Below, piece after piece: positions 51,640 through 61,136 of a stretch of DNA of 64,000 nt. The notes below the pieces were generated by a model. The model did not search any database and was not told the DNA's origin. It saw only the letters and a program-made list of their open reading frames with translations. A program made the translations under genes and the position numbers. The stretch covers positions 248,001 through 312,000 of the forward strand of contig JANDJZ010001746.1 of NCBI GenBank assembly GCA_027943245.1, written 5' to 3'. How positions within the stretch are numbered: position 1 is the first letter of the stretch; every line of letters starts with the position of its first letter. The DNA comes from Acanthamoeba sp. SK_2022b (lineage: Eukaryota > Discosea > Longamoebia > Acanthamoebidae).

Positions 51640-52779
51640 ATGATCATCTCCGCGTCAACCGACTACCGGGCCGCCGCCCAGGCCAAACTGCCACCGTTTC
51701 TGTTTCACTACATCGACGGCGGGGCCTACGCGGAGCATACGCTGAAGCGCAATACCGCAGATCTGGCCGATATTGCCTTGCGCCAGCGCGTGCTGCGCAA
51801 TATGTCCGAACTCAGCCTGGAGACCACGCTGTTCGGCGAGCAGCTGGCGATGCCAGTGGCGCTGGGGCCGGTGGGGTTGACCGGCATGTACGCCCGCCGC
51901 GGCGAAGTGCAGGCCGCGCGCGCCGCGGCTAAAAAAGGCATTCCGTTCACGCTGTCCACCGTGTCGGTCTGCCCGATCGAAGAGGTGGCGCCGGCGATCG
52001 ATCGGCCGATGTGGTTCCAGCTTTACGTGCTGAAAGATCGCGGCTTTATGCGCAATGCGCTGGAGCGCGCCAAGGCCGCCGGCGTGAAAACGCTGGTGTT
52101 TACCGTCGACATGCCGGTGCCGGGCGCCCGTTACCGCGACGCCCACTCAGGGATGAGCGGCCCTAACGCCTCGCTGCGCCGCGTGCTGCAGGCGTTTGCC
52201 CATCCGCAGTGGGCCTGGGATGTCGGCCTGCTCGGCAAGCCGCACGATCTGGGCAACGTCTCGGCCTACCGCGGTAAACCCACCAGCCTGGAAGACTACA
52301 TCGGCTGGCTGGGTGCCAACTTCGATCCGTCGATTTCCTGGAAAGATCTGGAGTGGATCCGCGAATTCTGGGACGGCCCGATGATCATCAAAGGCATTCT
52401 GGATCCGGAGGACGCCAAAGACGCGGTGCGCTTCGGCGCCGACGGCATCATCGTCTCCAACCACGGCGGCCGCCAGCTGGACGGCGTGCTGTCGACCGCG
52501 CGCGCCATGCCGGCGATCGCCGACGCGGTGAAAGGCGACATCACCCTGTTGGCCGACTCCGGCATCCGCAGCGGTCTGGACGTGGTGCGCATGATCGCTC
52601 TGGGGGCCGACAGCGTGCTGCTGGGGCGCGCCTTCGTCTATGCGTTGGCGGCGGCCGGCGAAGCCGGGGTGGCTAACTTGCTGGATCTGATCGACAAGGA
52701 AATGCGCGTCGCCATGACGCTCACCGGCGCGAAAACCATCGCGGAGATCAACGCCGGATCGCTGGTCAGAAACGCCTGA
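51640..52779 (+). CDS. lldD: FMN-dependent L-lactate dehydrogenase LldD
   Basis: A 379-residue FMN-dependent, membrane-associated L-lactate dehydrogenase that feeds electrons to quinone. The N-terminus ([20 protein letters not shown]), [16 protein letters not shown], and the FMN/catalytic block [15 protein letters not shown] with the catalytic His are typical; ILADSGIR-type and [12 protein letters not shown] phosphate-binding blocks follow. AAGAAGG precedes the ATG. Its stop is one base from the stop of convergent moaF. Confidence 0.96.
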   Translation: MIISASTDYRAAAQAKLPPFLFHYIDGGAYAEHTLKRNTADLADIALRQRVLRNMSELSLETTLFGEQLAMPVALGPVGLTGMYARRGEVQAARAAAKKGIPFTLSTVSVCPIEEVAPAIDRPMWFQLYVLKDRGFMRNALERAKAAGVKTLVFTVDMPVPGARYRDAHSGMSGPNASLRRVLQAFAHPQWAWDVGLLGKPHDLGNVSAYRGKPTSLEDYIGWLGANFDPSISWKDLEWIREFWDGPMIIKGILDPEDAKDAVRFGADGIIVSNHGGRQLDGVLSTARAMPAIADAVKGDITLLADSGIRSGLDVVRMIALGADSVLLGRAFVYALAAAGEAGVANLLDLIDKEMRVAMTLTGAKTIAEINAGSLVRNA

Positions 52780-52780
52780 A

Positions 52781-53590
52781 TCAAAGCGGCTGCACGCCTT
52801 CCGGGTAGGCGTTGTAGCTCATCTTGCTGATGAAGGCCCCGGCCGGTGACACCAACACCCGGCCGGCGGCGTCCAGCCCGAGGAAGGTACCGGTGCAGCG
52901 CCCGGAAATAAAGTCGAAGAAGAACACCGAGCACACCGGGATAATCTTTTCCCGGAAGGTGAACAGGAACATCTCGTCCTCAAACTTGTAGTAGGTGGCG
53001 TAGTCCATATCGCCGTGGCCGAATTGCTCGCCGCGCAGGTTTTGCCAGGCATAGCGCTCGGTATTGACGTAGAAGTGTTCGTAATAGTGGTTGGGGCTGT
53101 AGACGTTCAGCGTACGATAGCCGATCAGCTCGCGGGTCAGATGCGGCGCGACGCCACTCGGCGTGACGCCGACAATCCGGCCGACGTGGAAGCTTTGCTT
53201 GAGGCGCGAGCCCTTTTCCACCGTCTGTTCCGGCAACAGCGTGCTGCGCACCAGCAGCGCCCGGCCGCTGTCACGATTGAGTACCAGCGTCAGGCACTCG
53301 TTGCCCGGCGACTGCAGCGGAATATTGAAGAAATAGCGCGCGGCGGAGGTTTGCACCTCTTCGTAAGCGTCCTCACCGCTCTCCCCTCCCCAGGCCCACA
53401 GCACCCGTTGCCGATCGGCACTGAAACGCAGCGTGATTTCTCCGTCGTTGTCAAAGGCGATCTGCAGCGTTTTGCCCCGCCAGTCCTGGGTGCCCGGCAG
53501 GCGGTTAGTGTCGATACCGCGCGCGAAATCGTCGTAATTCTTCCAGTCCGGCTCGGCATTTTGATTCAGTACGGATTGTTCTGCTGACAT
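52781..53590 (-). CDS. MoaF-family protein
   Basis: A 269-residue soluble protein of the MoaF family (named from the Klebsiella monoamine regulon; N- and C-terminal MoaF beta-barrel domains). The N-terminal half has FDNDGEITLRFSADRQRVLW and the C-terminal half ERYAWQNLRGEQFGHGDMDY, then VFFFDFISGRCTGTFLGLD. No signal peptide. It is 36 bp after the MFS gene on the same strand, so a ligand linked to that transporter is likely. Biochemical role is unproven. Confidence 0.75.
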   Translation of the reverse strand: MSAEQSVLNQNAEPDWKNYDDFARGIDTNRLPGTQDWRGKTLQIAFDNDGEITLRFSADRQRVLWAWGGESGEDAYEEVQTSAARYFFNIPLQSPGNECLTLVLNRDSGRALLVRSTLLPEQTVEKGSRLKQSFHVGRIVGVTPSGVAPHLTRELIGYRTLNVYSPNHYYEHFYVNTERYAWQNLRGEQFGHGDMDYATYYKFEDEMFLFTFREKIIPVCSVFFFDFISGRCTGTFLGLDAAGRVLVSPAGAFISKMSYNAYPEGVQPL

Positions 53591-53626
53591 CTTCGCTCTC
53601 CTTGATTGAATGGGATGAAAACCGCC

Positions 53627-54892
53627 TCAAACGTCGGCGACGCTCGCCGGTTTCACCGCTCTGCGGCTCACCACTGCGGGGGCGGTTTCATCGAGAAAAC
53701 AACTCAGTACGCCGGCGCACACGGCGCCCGCGGCCGCCAGCCACATCACGCTGACCAGCCCGTAGCGATCGGCGATCAGCCCGGCGATAAACGGCGCCAG
53801 ACAGCCGCCAATCACCTCACCAATCCCCATCACCAGCCCCAACGCGGTGGCGATACGGGCCGGCGATACCGTTTCCGACGGGATGGTGGCCATAAACAGC
53901 GTGAAGCAGCCAAGGCCGGTATAAGACAGGAACACCAGCACGCCCAGCAGCCACGGGTTATCGACGTAGCTCAGGAACAGCGGGCAGCACACCGCCAGCA
54001 GCGAAAAGAAGATCAGCGTCGGCTTGCGGCCGAGGCGATCGGAAATCGCCGGCACCGCCACGCCCCAGAACACCCAGGCGGCGCCGATGGCGCTCATGAT
54101 GCCGCCCATCGTGCCTTCGCCGAAGCCGCGGTCGGTCACCAAAAAGTTGGGGGTGAAGGTAATGATGATCATGAACCAGGTGACGAACACGCAGGAGATC
54201 AGAATGCACAGCGCCACATTCTTGATTTTAAACAGCTCGCCGTAAGCGGCTTTGTTCGCCGCCTTGCCGGCCGCCGGCGCGGCGCTGAAAGCGGGATCCT
54301 TCTTGCCGTTCACATAGCGATAGATCAGCCACGCCAGAATGATGCCCGGCACGGCGGTCAGATGAAACGCCATGCTCCAGCCCCATTTCTGCGCCAGATA
54401 GATGATCAACGGCGGCGCGATAATGCCGCCCAGCAGCCCCGGCGCCGCCCCCTGGATCAGCCCCATGTTGAAGCCACGGCGCTGCGGCTGCGATTTTTCC
54501 ACCATCAGCGATTGCGCGATCGGCAGCACCGGCCCTTCGGCGATCCCCATCAGCGCGCGGAAGATCAATAACATGGCAAAGCCGCTGACCAGCCCCGACA
54601 GCGCGGAGAACAGCGAAAACACCAGGATCGACAGGATCAGCATCGGTTTACGGATATTGAAGCGATCGGCAATCGCCCCCAGCCCCGCCCCGGACAGCGC
54701 CCAGGTCAATGCCAGCACCGCCGACAGCGTGCCAAGATGCACGTTGCTCAGCTTCAAATCGGCGGCGATCATCGGAAACAGGAAAGAGATAGTCAGGCGA
54801 TCGACGAACACGCAGCCGAACACGAAGAATAAAATAATCAGCAATCGGTTCTCTTCGCTCAATCGCGAGCGCTGCCCTGGCGAGTTATTCAT
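53627..54892 (-). CDS. MFS transporter of the anion:cation symporter type
   Basis: A 421-residue major facilitator with about 12 helices, of the ACS (ExuT/GudP/phthalate) subfamily by its FVDRLTISFLFPMIAADLKL first helix, IADRFNIRKPML loop and RALMGIAEGPVLPIAQSLMV. Basic loops KPASV at the C-terminus. It probably takes up an organic anion. First gene of an operon with moaF. A 16-bp perfect palindrome lies 13 bp upstream of the start. Confidence 0.87.
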   Translation of the reverse strand: MNNSPGQRSRLSEENRLLIILFFVFGCVFVDRLTISFLFPMIAADLKLSNVHLGTLSAVLALTWALSGAGLGAIADRFNIRKPMLILSILVFSLFSALSGLVSGFAMLLIFRALMGIAEGPVLPIAQSLMVEKSQPQRRGFNMGLIQGAAPGLLGGIIAPPLIIYLAQKWGWSMAFHLTAVPGIILAWLIYRYVNGKKDPAFSAAPAAGKAANKAAYGELFKIKNVALCILISCVFVTWFMIIITFTPNFLVTDRGFGEGTMGGIMSAIGAAWVFWGVAVPAISDRLGRKPTLIFFSLLAVCCPLFLSYVDNPWLLGVLVFLSYTGLGCFTLFMATIPSETVSPARIATALGLVMGIGEVIGGCLAPFIAGLIADRYGLVSVMWLAAAGAVCAGVLSCFLDETAPAVVSRRAVKPASVADV

Positions 54893-54905
54893 AGCGTCAT
54901 TGGTC

Positions 54906-54921
54906 CATAAGTTAACTTATG
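54906..54921. promoter_or_regulatory. 16-bp perfect palindrome upstream of the MFS-moaF operon
   Basis: CATAAGTTAACTTATG is fully self-complementary. Its distance (13 bp) from the MFS start suggests an operator overlapping the transcription start or ribosome site. No regulator gene is next to it. Confidence 0.65.
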
Positions 54922-55546
54922 AATGGCAAGCGGCCATGGCATAAGTCGATTAAGCGCGCAGCCAAGAAAAACATTGGCCATCGGTCACGATAACAACTCA
55001 TTAACATGTTAACGATATAAACTTATCTCAAGTAACGGGCATGTCAAACGGCCGTTGAAAACGACGACGGGGTGACAAATCAGGTATTTTTCACAGAGCG
55101 CGAATGACATGAAAATAAATCAACATTATGTTTTTAATGATTTAAATAAAATTACCCGGCACTTTTTACTTTTATCGAAAAAGCCAAAATGCCGTGATTT
55201 ATAAACAGGTTAATAAATAAAACTTAACCTTACCTTATAAATTGACGCTATTTCCCTTTTCATCGGCCGCATTGCCCCACCCGCTTTATTATTTGAATCT
55301 GTTTGCTTTATCGCGGTTATGGCGCGAACGATTAACTCCATTGTGTTAATCAATAATCACGTCATGACATTATCAATGCTGAATAATAATAAAAACGTAG
55401 GCCGTGACAGGAATCACAAACAGAACGCCCTTTAACGCCATGTGAATGGGTTATTACCGGCGCGGCTAGCTTATGCCAACTCGATCCAACCCCGGATGAA
55501 AAAACGGCGGCATGATAAGCGGCAGGTAACCAGCAAGGAGATGAAC
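54922..55546. other. Long AT-rich spacer between the MFS gene and the VOC gene
   Basis: No gene is supported. The stretch from about 55080 to 55420 is markedly AT-rich. Short frames are present but lack ribosome sites. The divergent promoters must lie here. Confidence 0.4.
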
Positions 55547-55978
55547 ATGACGACAGCACTGACAAAAGCCGGTTTCTGGCGCAAAACCGCCGACTCTTCA
55601 TCGCTGCGTGAGCCACGCGTGCTGATTCGGGTCTACGTTGGCGAAGGCGAAATCGATCGCACCATCGCGTTTTACGAGCAGCTGCACGGCGTAACGGCGG
55701 ACATGCGCTTCGATTTTCCCGAGCATCGGCTGGTATTGGCGGCGGTGGGGCCGTTTCTGATCCTGGAGGGGGCGGAAGAGCAATTGCGCCCTTTCCGCAG
55801 CACCGTCGGCACGCTGCTGGTCGATGACATTTATCCCTACCACCAGCGGCTGCTGGCCGCCGGAGCAGAGATTTTCTTCGGCCCGGTGGAGGTGCCCACC
55901 GGCGCCTGTTTCAATGCGCGCCTGCCGGACGGCACGACTGTCGAGTACGTGCATCACCGGCCGCGTGCAGACGAATAA
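55547..55978 (+). CDS. VOC-superfamily (glyoxalase/dioxygenase-fold) protein
   Basis: A 143-residue protein with the paired beta-alpha-beta-beta-beta units of the VOC fold: PRVLIRVYVGEGEIDRTIAFY then RLVLAAVGPFLILEGAEEQL, and a second unit ending in FNARLPDGTTVEYVHHRP. The ATG at 55547 follows AAGGAG at proper spacing; ATG 55541 is too close. Metal ligands are not obvious for all positions. Function unknown. It converges on the BCCT gene, 6 bp away. Confidence 0.75.
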   Translation: MTTALTKAGFWRKTADSSSLREPRVLIRVYVGEGEIDRTIAFYEQLHGVTADMRFDFPEHRLVLAAVGPFLILEGAEEQLRPFRSTVGTLLVDDIYPYHQRLLAAGAEIFFGPVEVPTGACFNARLPDGTTVEYVHHRPRADE

Positions 55979-55984
55979 ACCGCC

Positions 55985-57529
55985 TCAGGGCAGCACCGGC
56001 TTCATGGCGTAACGACACAGATCCTTGCGCAGGCTGACCATGTACAGCACGATCACCGCCGAGAACGGCAGGCCGCACAGCACCACCGCCGTCTGCATCG
56101 CGCTGAAACTGCCGGCATACAGCAGGCCGGCGCATACCAGCGTAGTCACCGCCGCCCAGAATACCCGCAACCAGGCCGGCGCGTCATCATGGGCGGAACC
56201 GCCCTGGCAGGAGAGGTTCGCTATCATCAGCGTGCCGGAATCGACCGGCGTCAGGAACAGCACGAAGCTTATCACCACCACAAAGCCGGCGGTCAGCTGG
56301 GTATAGGGCAAGTATTCGAACAGCTTGAACACCGCCATCGGCGGATCGCTTTGCGCCACCTGCCCCAGGATCGCCTGTCCGCCTTCCAGCACCAGGCTGA
56401 TGGCGGTATTGCCGAAGATGGACAGCCACGCCAGCGTGAAGCCCAGCGGGATCAGCAGCACGCCGAAAATCAGTTCGCGAATGGTGCGTCCTTTGGAAAT
56501 GCGCGCGATGAACAGCCCGACGAACGGCGCCCACGCCACCCACCAGGCCCAGTAGAACAGCGTCCAGGCGCCCTGCCACTGGCGCGCCTTGCCGTACAGA
56601 TACATATCGAAGCTGCGGCTGACCAGCGAGGTCAGATAATCGCCGAGGTTCTGCAACATGCCGTTCAGCAGATTCAGCGTCGGCCCGGCCAGAAACACGA
56701 ACAGCAGCAGCAGGCACAGGAAGCCGACGTTGATGTTCGACAACATGGCGATGCCCTTCTCGACGCCGGTGACCGCCGCCAGCGTGGCCACCACCATCAT
56801 CACCACGATCAGGGCCAGCAGCACGCCGGTGCTTTGCGGAATATCGAACAGATAGAACAGCCCCGAGTTCACCAGCAGCGCGCCGATCCCCAGGTTAGTT
56901 ACCATCGAGATCACCGTCACCAGAATGCCGAAACTGTCCACCAGATGGCCGACGCCGCCGTGGGTGCGCTCGCCGAAGATCGGGTATAACGCAGAGCGCA
57001 GCGCCAGCGGCAGGCCGCGGCAATAGGCGAAATAGGCCAGCGCGGTGGCGATCAGCGCATACAGCGCCCAGCCGTGCAGCCCCCAGTGCAAAAAGGTCAG
57101 CGCCATCGCCTGTCGCGCCGCCTGCACGGTACCGCCGCTGCCTTCCGGTGGCGACAGGAAATGATCCAGCGGTTCATAAGCGCCGTAGTACACCAGCGCA
57201 ATGCCGATGCCCGACGAGAACAGCATCGCCACCCACGAGGGATAGCTGAACTGCGGCGGCTCGTCATCCTGGCTGAGGCGAATATGGCCGAAGCGCGACA
57301 GCGCCAGCCAGAAGACGAATGCCATACAGGCGACCATCAACAGCATGTAGTACCAACCGAACACGTCGGCGACCCAGCTTTGCGCGGCGTTCAGCCACAG
57401 TTTGCTGGCGGCGGGAAACAGCACGACCAGCGATCCCAGCAGCAGGATCACCGCCGCCGAGCCGAAAAATACCGGAGCATTCAATCTGACAGGTTCTTCG
57501 TCAAGCGATGGAGGAGTTTTTGTTGTCAT
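55985..57529 (-). CDS. BCCT-family (choline/betaine-type) transporter
   Basis: A 514-residue BCCT carrier with about 12 helices. Family landmarks: LFSSGIGIALVYYGAYEPLD (Gly motif of helix 3), the tryptophan-rich FYWAWWVAWAPFVGLFIARI and SKGRTIRELIFGVLL. It lacks the long C-terminal extension that makes E. coli BetT about 677 residues. The ATG at 57529 is used; an upstream ATG at 57643 would read through the operator. Divergent from a BetI-type repressor across a perfect 20-bp palindrome, so choline or a related betaine is the likely substrate. Confidence 0.88.
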   Translation of the reverse strand: MTTKTPPSLDEEPVRLNAPVFFGSAAVILLLGSLVVLFPAASKLWLNAAQSWVADVFGWYYMLLMVACMAFVFWLALSRFGHIRLSQDDEPPQFSYPSWVAMLFSSGIGIALVYYGAYEPLDHFLSPPEGSGGTVQAARQAMALTFLHWGLHGWALYALIATALAYFAYCRGLPLALRSALYPIFGERTHGGVGHLVDSFGILVTVISMVTNLGIGALLVNSGLFYLFDIPQSTGVLLALIVVMMVVATLAAVTGVEKGIAMLSNINVGFLCLLLLFVFLAGPTLNLLNGMLQNLGDYLTSLVSRSFDMYLYGKARQWQGAWTLFYWAWWVAWAPFVGLFIARISKGRTIRELIFGVLLIPLGFTLAWLSIFGNTAISLVLEGGQAILGQVAQSDPPMAVFKLFEYLPYTQLTAGFVVVISFVLFLTPVDSGTLMIANLSCQGGSAHDDAPAWLRVFWAAVTTLVCAGLLYAGSFSAMQTAVVLCGLPFSAVIVLYMVSLRKDLCRYAMKPVLP

Positions 57530-57627
57530 TGGCAGGCTTCCATGGTGCGAAAGACAGACGATTTCAATGCAACTTTCGGTTAACATTTTATCGTCATTTA
57601 TTTGACATTTTTGCAGCATATAGAGTA

Positions 57628-57647
57628 TTGATTGACCGTTCAATCAA
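57628..57647. promoter_or_regulatory. BetI-type operator
   Basis: TTGATTGA-ccgt-TCAATCAA is a perfect 8-bp inverted repeat between the divergent BCCT and TetR genes and resembles bet operators. Confidence 0.75.
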
Positions 57648-57687
57648 TCAAATCCAAAGTGTGATTGGCCTATCAGTTGGGGAAAAT

Positions 57688-58284
57688 ATGTACCGCAGAG
57701 ATATTCCGGAGCAGCGTAAGGAGCAGCTGATTAACGCCGCCTTCGAGACCATTAACGTCGTCGGGCTGGCCGGCGTCACCCTGTCTCAGGTGGCGAAAGA
57801 AGCTGGGCTGTCGACCGGCATCGTCAGCCACTATTTTGGCGATAAAGAGGGGTTGCTGAGCGCCACCATGCGCAAAATCCTGCGCGATCTGCGCGACGCA
57901 GTGGCCGAGTGCCGCGCGCAGGCGGCGAGCGACAGCCAGTCACAGCTGTTCGCCATTATCCAGGGCAACTTCCACCCCAGCCAAACCAACGCCGTGTCCA
58001 TGCGCGCCTGGCTCGATTTCTGGGCCGCCAGCATGCACCAGCCGGTGCTGCGCCGCCTGCAGCGCGCCAACGATCGGCGACTCTATTCCAACATTTGCTG
58101 CCAGTTCCGCCGCGAGCTGCCGCTGCGGCAGGCGCGTGATGCCGCGCGCGGGCTGGCGGCCATGATCGATGGGCTCTGGCTGCGCGGCAGCCTGGCCGGC
58201 GACGAGACAGACCTGAAGCAGGACTGCCGCATCGCCTGCGACTACGTGGCACAGCGGCTCAATGCCGCGCAGCCGCTGGGGTGA
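57688..58284 (+). CDS. betI: BetI-like TetR-family repressor
   Basis: A 198-residue TetR-family protein. The helix-turn-helix (VTLSQVAKEAGLSTGIVSHY) and FGDKEGLLSATMRKILRDLR are those of BetI, as are MRAWLDFWAASMHQPVLRRL and the FRRELPLRQA segment. BetI represses bet genes and is released by choline. ATG 57688 follows GGGGA. No betB or betA follows: the next gene is a convergent ABC transporter. It could regulate bet genes elsewhere. Confidence 0.86.
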   Translation: MYRRDIPEQRKEQLINAAFETINVVGLAGVTLSQVAKEAGLSTGIVSHYFGDKEGLLSATMRKILRDLRDAVAECRAQAASDSQSQLFAIIQGNFHPSQTNAVSMRAWLDFWAASMHQPVLRRLQRANDRRLYSNICCQFRRELPLRQARDAARGLAAMIDGLWLRGSLAGDETDLKQDCRIACDYVAQRLNAAQPLG

Positions 58285-58293
58285 ACGCCCTCG

Positions 58294-60066
58294 TCAGCGC
58301 GATTCCTGCTCTTCGCTGTACTGGGTTTGCCACATCGCGGCGTAGCGGCCGTTCGCGGCCAGCAGCGCCTCGTGCCCCCCGCGCTCGACGATCGCCCCCG
58401 CTTCCAGCACGATGATCTCATCGGCGTCCACCACGGTGGAGAGCCGGTGGGCGATCACCAGCGTGGTGTGGTTGCGGCTCACCTCGCGCAGGTGCCCCTG
58501 GATTTCGCGTTCGGTCTGGGTATCCAGCGCGCTGGTCGCCTCGTCGAACACCAGGATGGCCGGATTTTTCAGAATGGTGCGCGCGATCGCCACCCGCTGC
58601 TTTTCACCGCCCGACAGCTTCAGCCCGCGCTCGCCCACCCGGGTGTCGTAACCGTCGGGCAGACCGACGATAAAATCATGGATATGCGCCAGCCGCGCCG
58701 CCCGCTCGATTTCTTCATCGCTGGAGCCGGTTTTGCCGTAGCCGATGTTGTAGCGCAGCGTATCGTTGAACAGCACCGTATCCTGCGGCACGATGCCGAT
58801 CGCCTGCCGCAGGCTGGCCTGGGTCAGTTGGCGAATGTCCTGGCCGTCGAGGGTAATGGCGCCGCTCTGCACGTCGTAGAAGCGAAACAGCAGGCGCGAC
58901 AGCGTGGACTTGCCCGCGCCGGAGGCGCCGACCACCGCCACCGTGTGGCCCGCCGGAATGGTAAAACTCACCTGCTTGAGGATCGGCCGGCGCGTGTCGT
59001 AACCGAAGCTGACCGCATCGAACCGCACTTCGCCGCGATCGAGGCGCAGCGGCTGCGCATCCGGGCTATCGACGATTTCACGCTTTTCCTGCAGCAGATC
59101 GAACATGTTCTCCATGTCGATCAGTGCCTGGCGCACCTCGGAATAAATAAAGCCGAAGAAGTTCAGCGGCTGATACAGCTGCAGCAGGTAGGCGTTGACC
59201 AGCACGAAGTCGCCGACCGTCATCGTCCCCTGCGTAATGCCCTGCGCCGCCATGGCCATCATCACGATCAGTCCGATCGAAATAATGGCGGTTTGCCCCA
59301 GGTTGATCGCCGTAAAACTGAATTGGTTCTTGATGGCCGCGTATTCGTACAGCCGGCGCGACAGGTCGAAACGCTCGGCCTCGAACTCTTCATTGCCGAA
59401 GTACTTTACGGTCTCATAGTTCAGCAGGCTGTCGATGGATTTGCTGTTGGCGTCGGCGTTGGCCTTGTTGAGCTCGCGGCGAAAGCGGGTGCGCCAGCTG
59501 ACCGCCAGCACGGTAAACAGGATGTAGCAGCCGACCGTCGTCAGGATAGCCAGCGCGAACCAGCCGTTCAGCATATGCCACATGATCGCCGTGACCAGCG
59601 AGAGCTCGAACAGGATCGGCACGATGGAGAACAGCAGCCGCGACAGCACCGTGGACACCGCCTGGGTGCCGCGCTCGATGGACAACGACAGCCCGCCGGT
59701 CTGGCGCTCCAGATGGAAGCGCAGGCTCAGCGCATGCAGCTGGCGAAACACCCGCACGCCCAGCAGGCGCGTGGCGTTCTGGCTGACGTGGATGAACATC
59801 ACGTTGCGCAGTTCCTCAAACAGCGCGCCGCCCACCCGCGCCACGCCGTAGGCGACGATCAGCCCCAGCGGCACCGCCAGCATTTTCGCCGTCTCGCCGC
59901 TCAGCGCATCGACCATCGCTTTGTAGGCCAGCGGCACCAGCGTAGTGCTGACCTTGGCCGCCACCATGAACACGAAGGCCACCACCAGATACCCCCGCAG
60001 GCGCGGGTTGTCTTTCGGCCACAGGTAGGGCAGCAGGAATTTCAGCAAACGGGAACGATCCATCAT
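58294..60066 (-). CDS. ATM1/HMT1-type ABC exporter
   Basis: About 590 residues, an ABC half-transporter of the mitochondrial ATM1 / bacterial heavy-metal-tolerance type. Six helices are followed by the family block SLLNYETVKYFGNEEFEAER and, in the ATPase, Walker A GASGAGKST, signature LSGGEKQRVAIARTI, Walker B ILVFDEATSALD and H-loop TTLVIAHRLSTV. Relatives export glutathione-linked iron-sulfur or metal complexes. Start at one of two adjacent ATGs (60066, 60063). Convergent with betI. Confidence 0.9.
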   Translation of the reverse strand: MMDRSRLLKFLLPYLWPKDNPRLRGYLVVAFVFMVAAKVSTTLVPLAYKAMVDALSGETAKMLAVPLGLIVAYGVARVGGALFEELRNVMFIHVSQNATRLLGVRVFRQLHALSLRFHLERQTGGLSLSIERGTQAVSTVLSRLLFSIVPILFELSLVTAIMWHMLNGWFALAILTTVGCYILFTVLAVSWRTRFRRELNKANADANSKSIDSLLNYETVKYFGNEEFEAERFDLSRRLYEYAAIKNQFSFTAINLGQTAIISIGLIVMMAMAAQGITQGTMTVGDFVLVNAYLLQLYQPLNFFGFIYSEVRQALIDMENMFDLLQEKREIVDSPDAQPLRLDRGEVRFDAVSFGYDTRRPILKQVSFTIPAGHTVAVVGASGAGKSTLSRLLFRFYDVQSGAITLDGQDIRQLTQASLRQAIGIVPQDTVLFNDTLRYNIGYGKTGSSDEEIERAARLAHIHDFIVGLPDGYDTRVGERGLKLSGGEKQRVAIARTILKNPAILVFDEATSALDTQTEREIQGHLREVSRNHTTLVIAHRLSTVVDADEIIVLEAGAIVERGGHEALLAANGRYAAMWQTQYSEEQESR

Positions 60067-60244
60067 GTAATATTCATCTTCTCGGTCGGGATCGCGGCAC
60101 ACGGCCGCGCGGGGGTTATGAGTTTGGCCTGGCCGGCGGCAAACGCCGCAGCCATCCCGTTGTCCTGCGGCGGCAACTCAGCATCATCCGTCAGGAGAAG
60201 CGGCGGCGGCTCGGGCAAAGTTCAGGCATGGAGGAGACAATCAC

Positions 60245-61102
60245 ATGACCCAGACGTATGCAAAGCGCTTTGCGCAGGTCTTTGACTATATCGATCGCCA
60301 CCTGGACGAGGCGCTCACCGTCGAAAAACTGAGCGAAGTGGCCCACTTTTCGCGCTTTCACTTTCAACGCCAGTTTAGCGCGTATTGCGGCATCTCGGTG
60401 TGGCGTTATATCCAGTGGATGAGGCTCAAACGCGCCTCGTACCGCCTGGCGTATAACCCGCTGGAGCCGGTGATTGACATCGCGCTGGACGCCGGTTTTC
60501 AAAACCCGGAGTCCTTCAGCCGCGCCTTCAAACAGGCGTTCAGCCAAACGCCAAGCCAGTTTCGCAAACGGCCGGCCTGGATCGATTGGCAGCAGCGCTT
60601 TCCCGAGCCGAAACACAAAAGGAAACAACCCATGAAGGTAGACATTGTCGACTTCCCGGCCACGCCGGTGGCGATGATCGAACATCGCGGCCCGTCCGCG
60701 CTGGTCAACGAAACCGCCGCGCGCTTTATCGAGTGGCGCAAAACCAGCGGCCTGTCGCCGGTCAGAAGCAGCCGTACTTTCGGCATCGCACCGCACGATC
60801 CGGCCACCACCGAAGCGCAGGACTTCCGCTTCTTCATTTGCGGCGAGGTTACTGCGCCGATCCCCGAGGACAACGCCTTCGGCGTGGTGAACAGCACGCT
60901 GCCGGCCGGGCGCTGCGCGCTGCTGCGCCATCACGGCTCGCTGGATGGGCTCTCGGAAAGTGCTCATTATCTGTACCGCGAGTGGTTGCCGGCCAGCGGC
61001 GAGGAGCTGCGCGATTTTCCGCTCTATTTCCACTACCACAACTTCGTGCACGAAGTGGCGGAATATGAACTGGTGACCGATCTTTACCTGCCGCTGAAGT
61101 AA
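60245..61102 (+). CDS. AraC-family regulator with GyrI-like ligand domain
   Basis: A 285-residue protein. Residues 1-105 form the two AraC/XylS helix-turn-helix motifs (AQVFDYIDRHLDEALTVEKL, GISVWRYIQWMRLKRASYRL and PIDIALDAGFQNPESFSRAF-like). Residues about 130-285 form a GyrI/SbmC-like domain, as in Rob, that can bind cationic compounds. Short GAGGAG-type ribosome site. It diverges from the ATM1-type exporter, its possible target. Confidence 0.88.
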   Translation: MTQTYAKRFAQVFDYIDRHLDEALTVEKLSEVAHFSRFHFQRQFSAYCGISVWRYIQWMRLKRASYRLAYNPLEPVIDIALDAGFQNPESFSRAFKQAFSQTPSQFRKRPAWIDWQQRFPEPKHKRKQPMKVDIVDFPATPVAMIEHRGPSALVNETAARFIEWRKTSGLSPVRSSRTFGIAPHDPATTEAQDFRFFICGEVTAPIPEDNAFGVVNSTLPAGRCALLRHHGSLDGLSESAHYLYREWLPASGEELRDFPLYFHYHNFVHEVAEYELVTDLYLPLK

Positions 61103-61108
61103 CTGACA

Positions 61109-61130
61109 TCTGGCTCCGCAAGGAGCCAGA
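61109..61130. terminator. Shared hairpin between the AraC-type gene and actS
   Basis: TCTGGCTCC and GGAGCCAGA pair perfectly around a GCAA loop between convergent genes. Few T follow on either side. Confidence 0.65.
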
Positions 61131-61136
61131 TTGACG

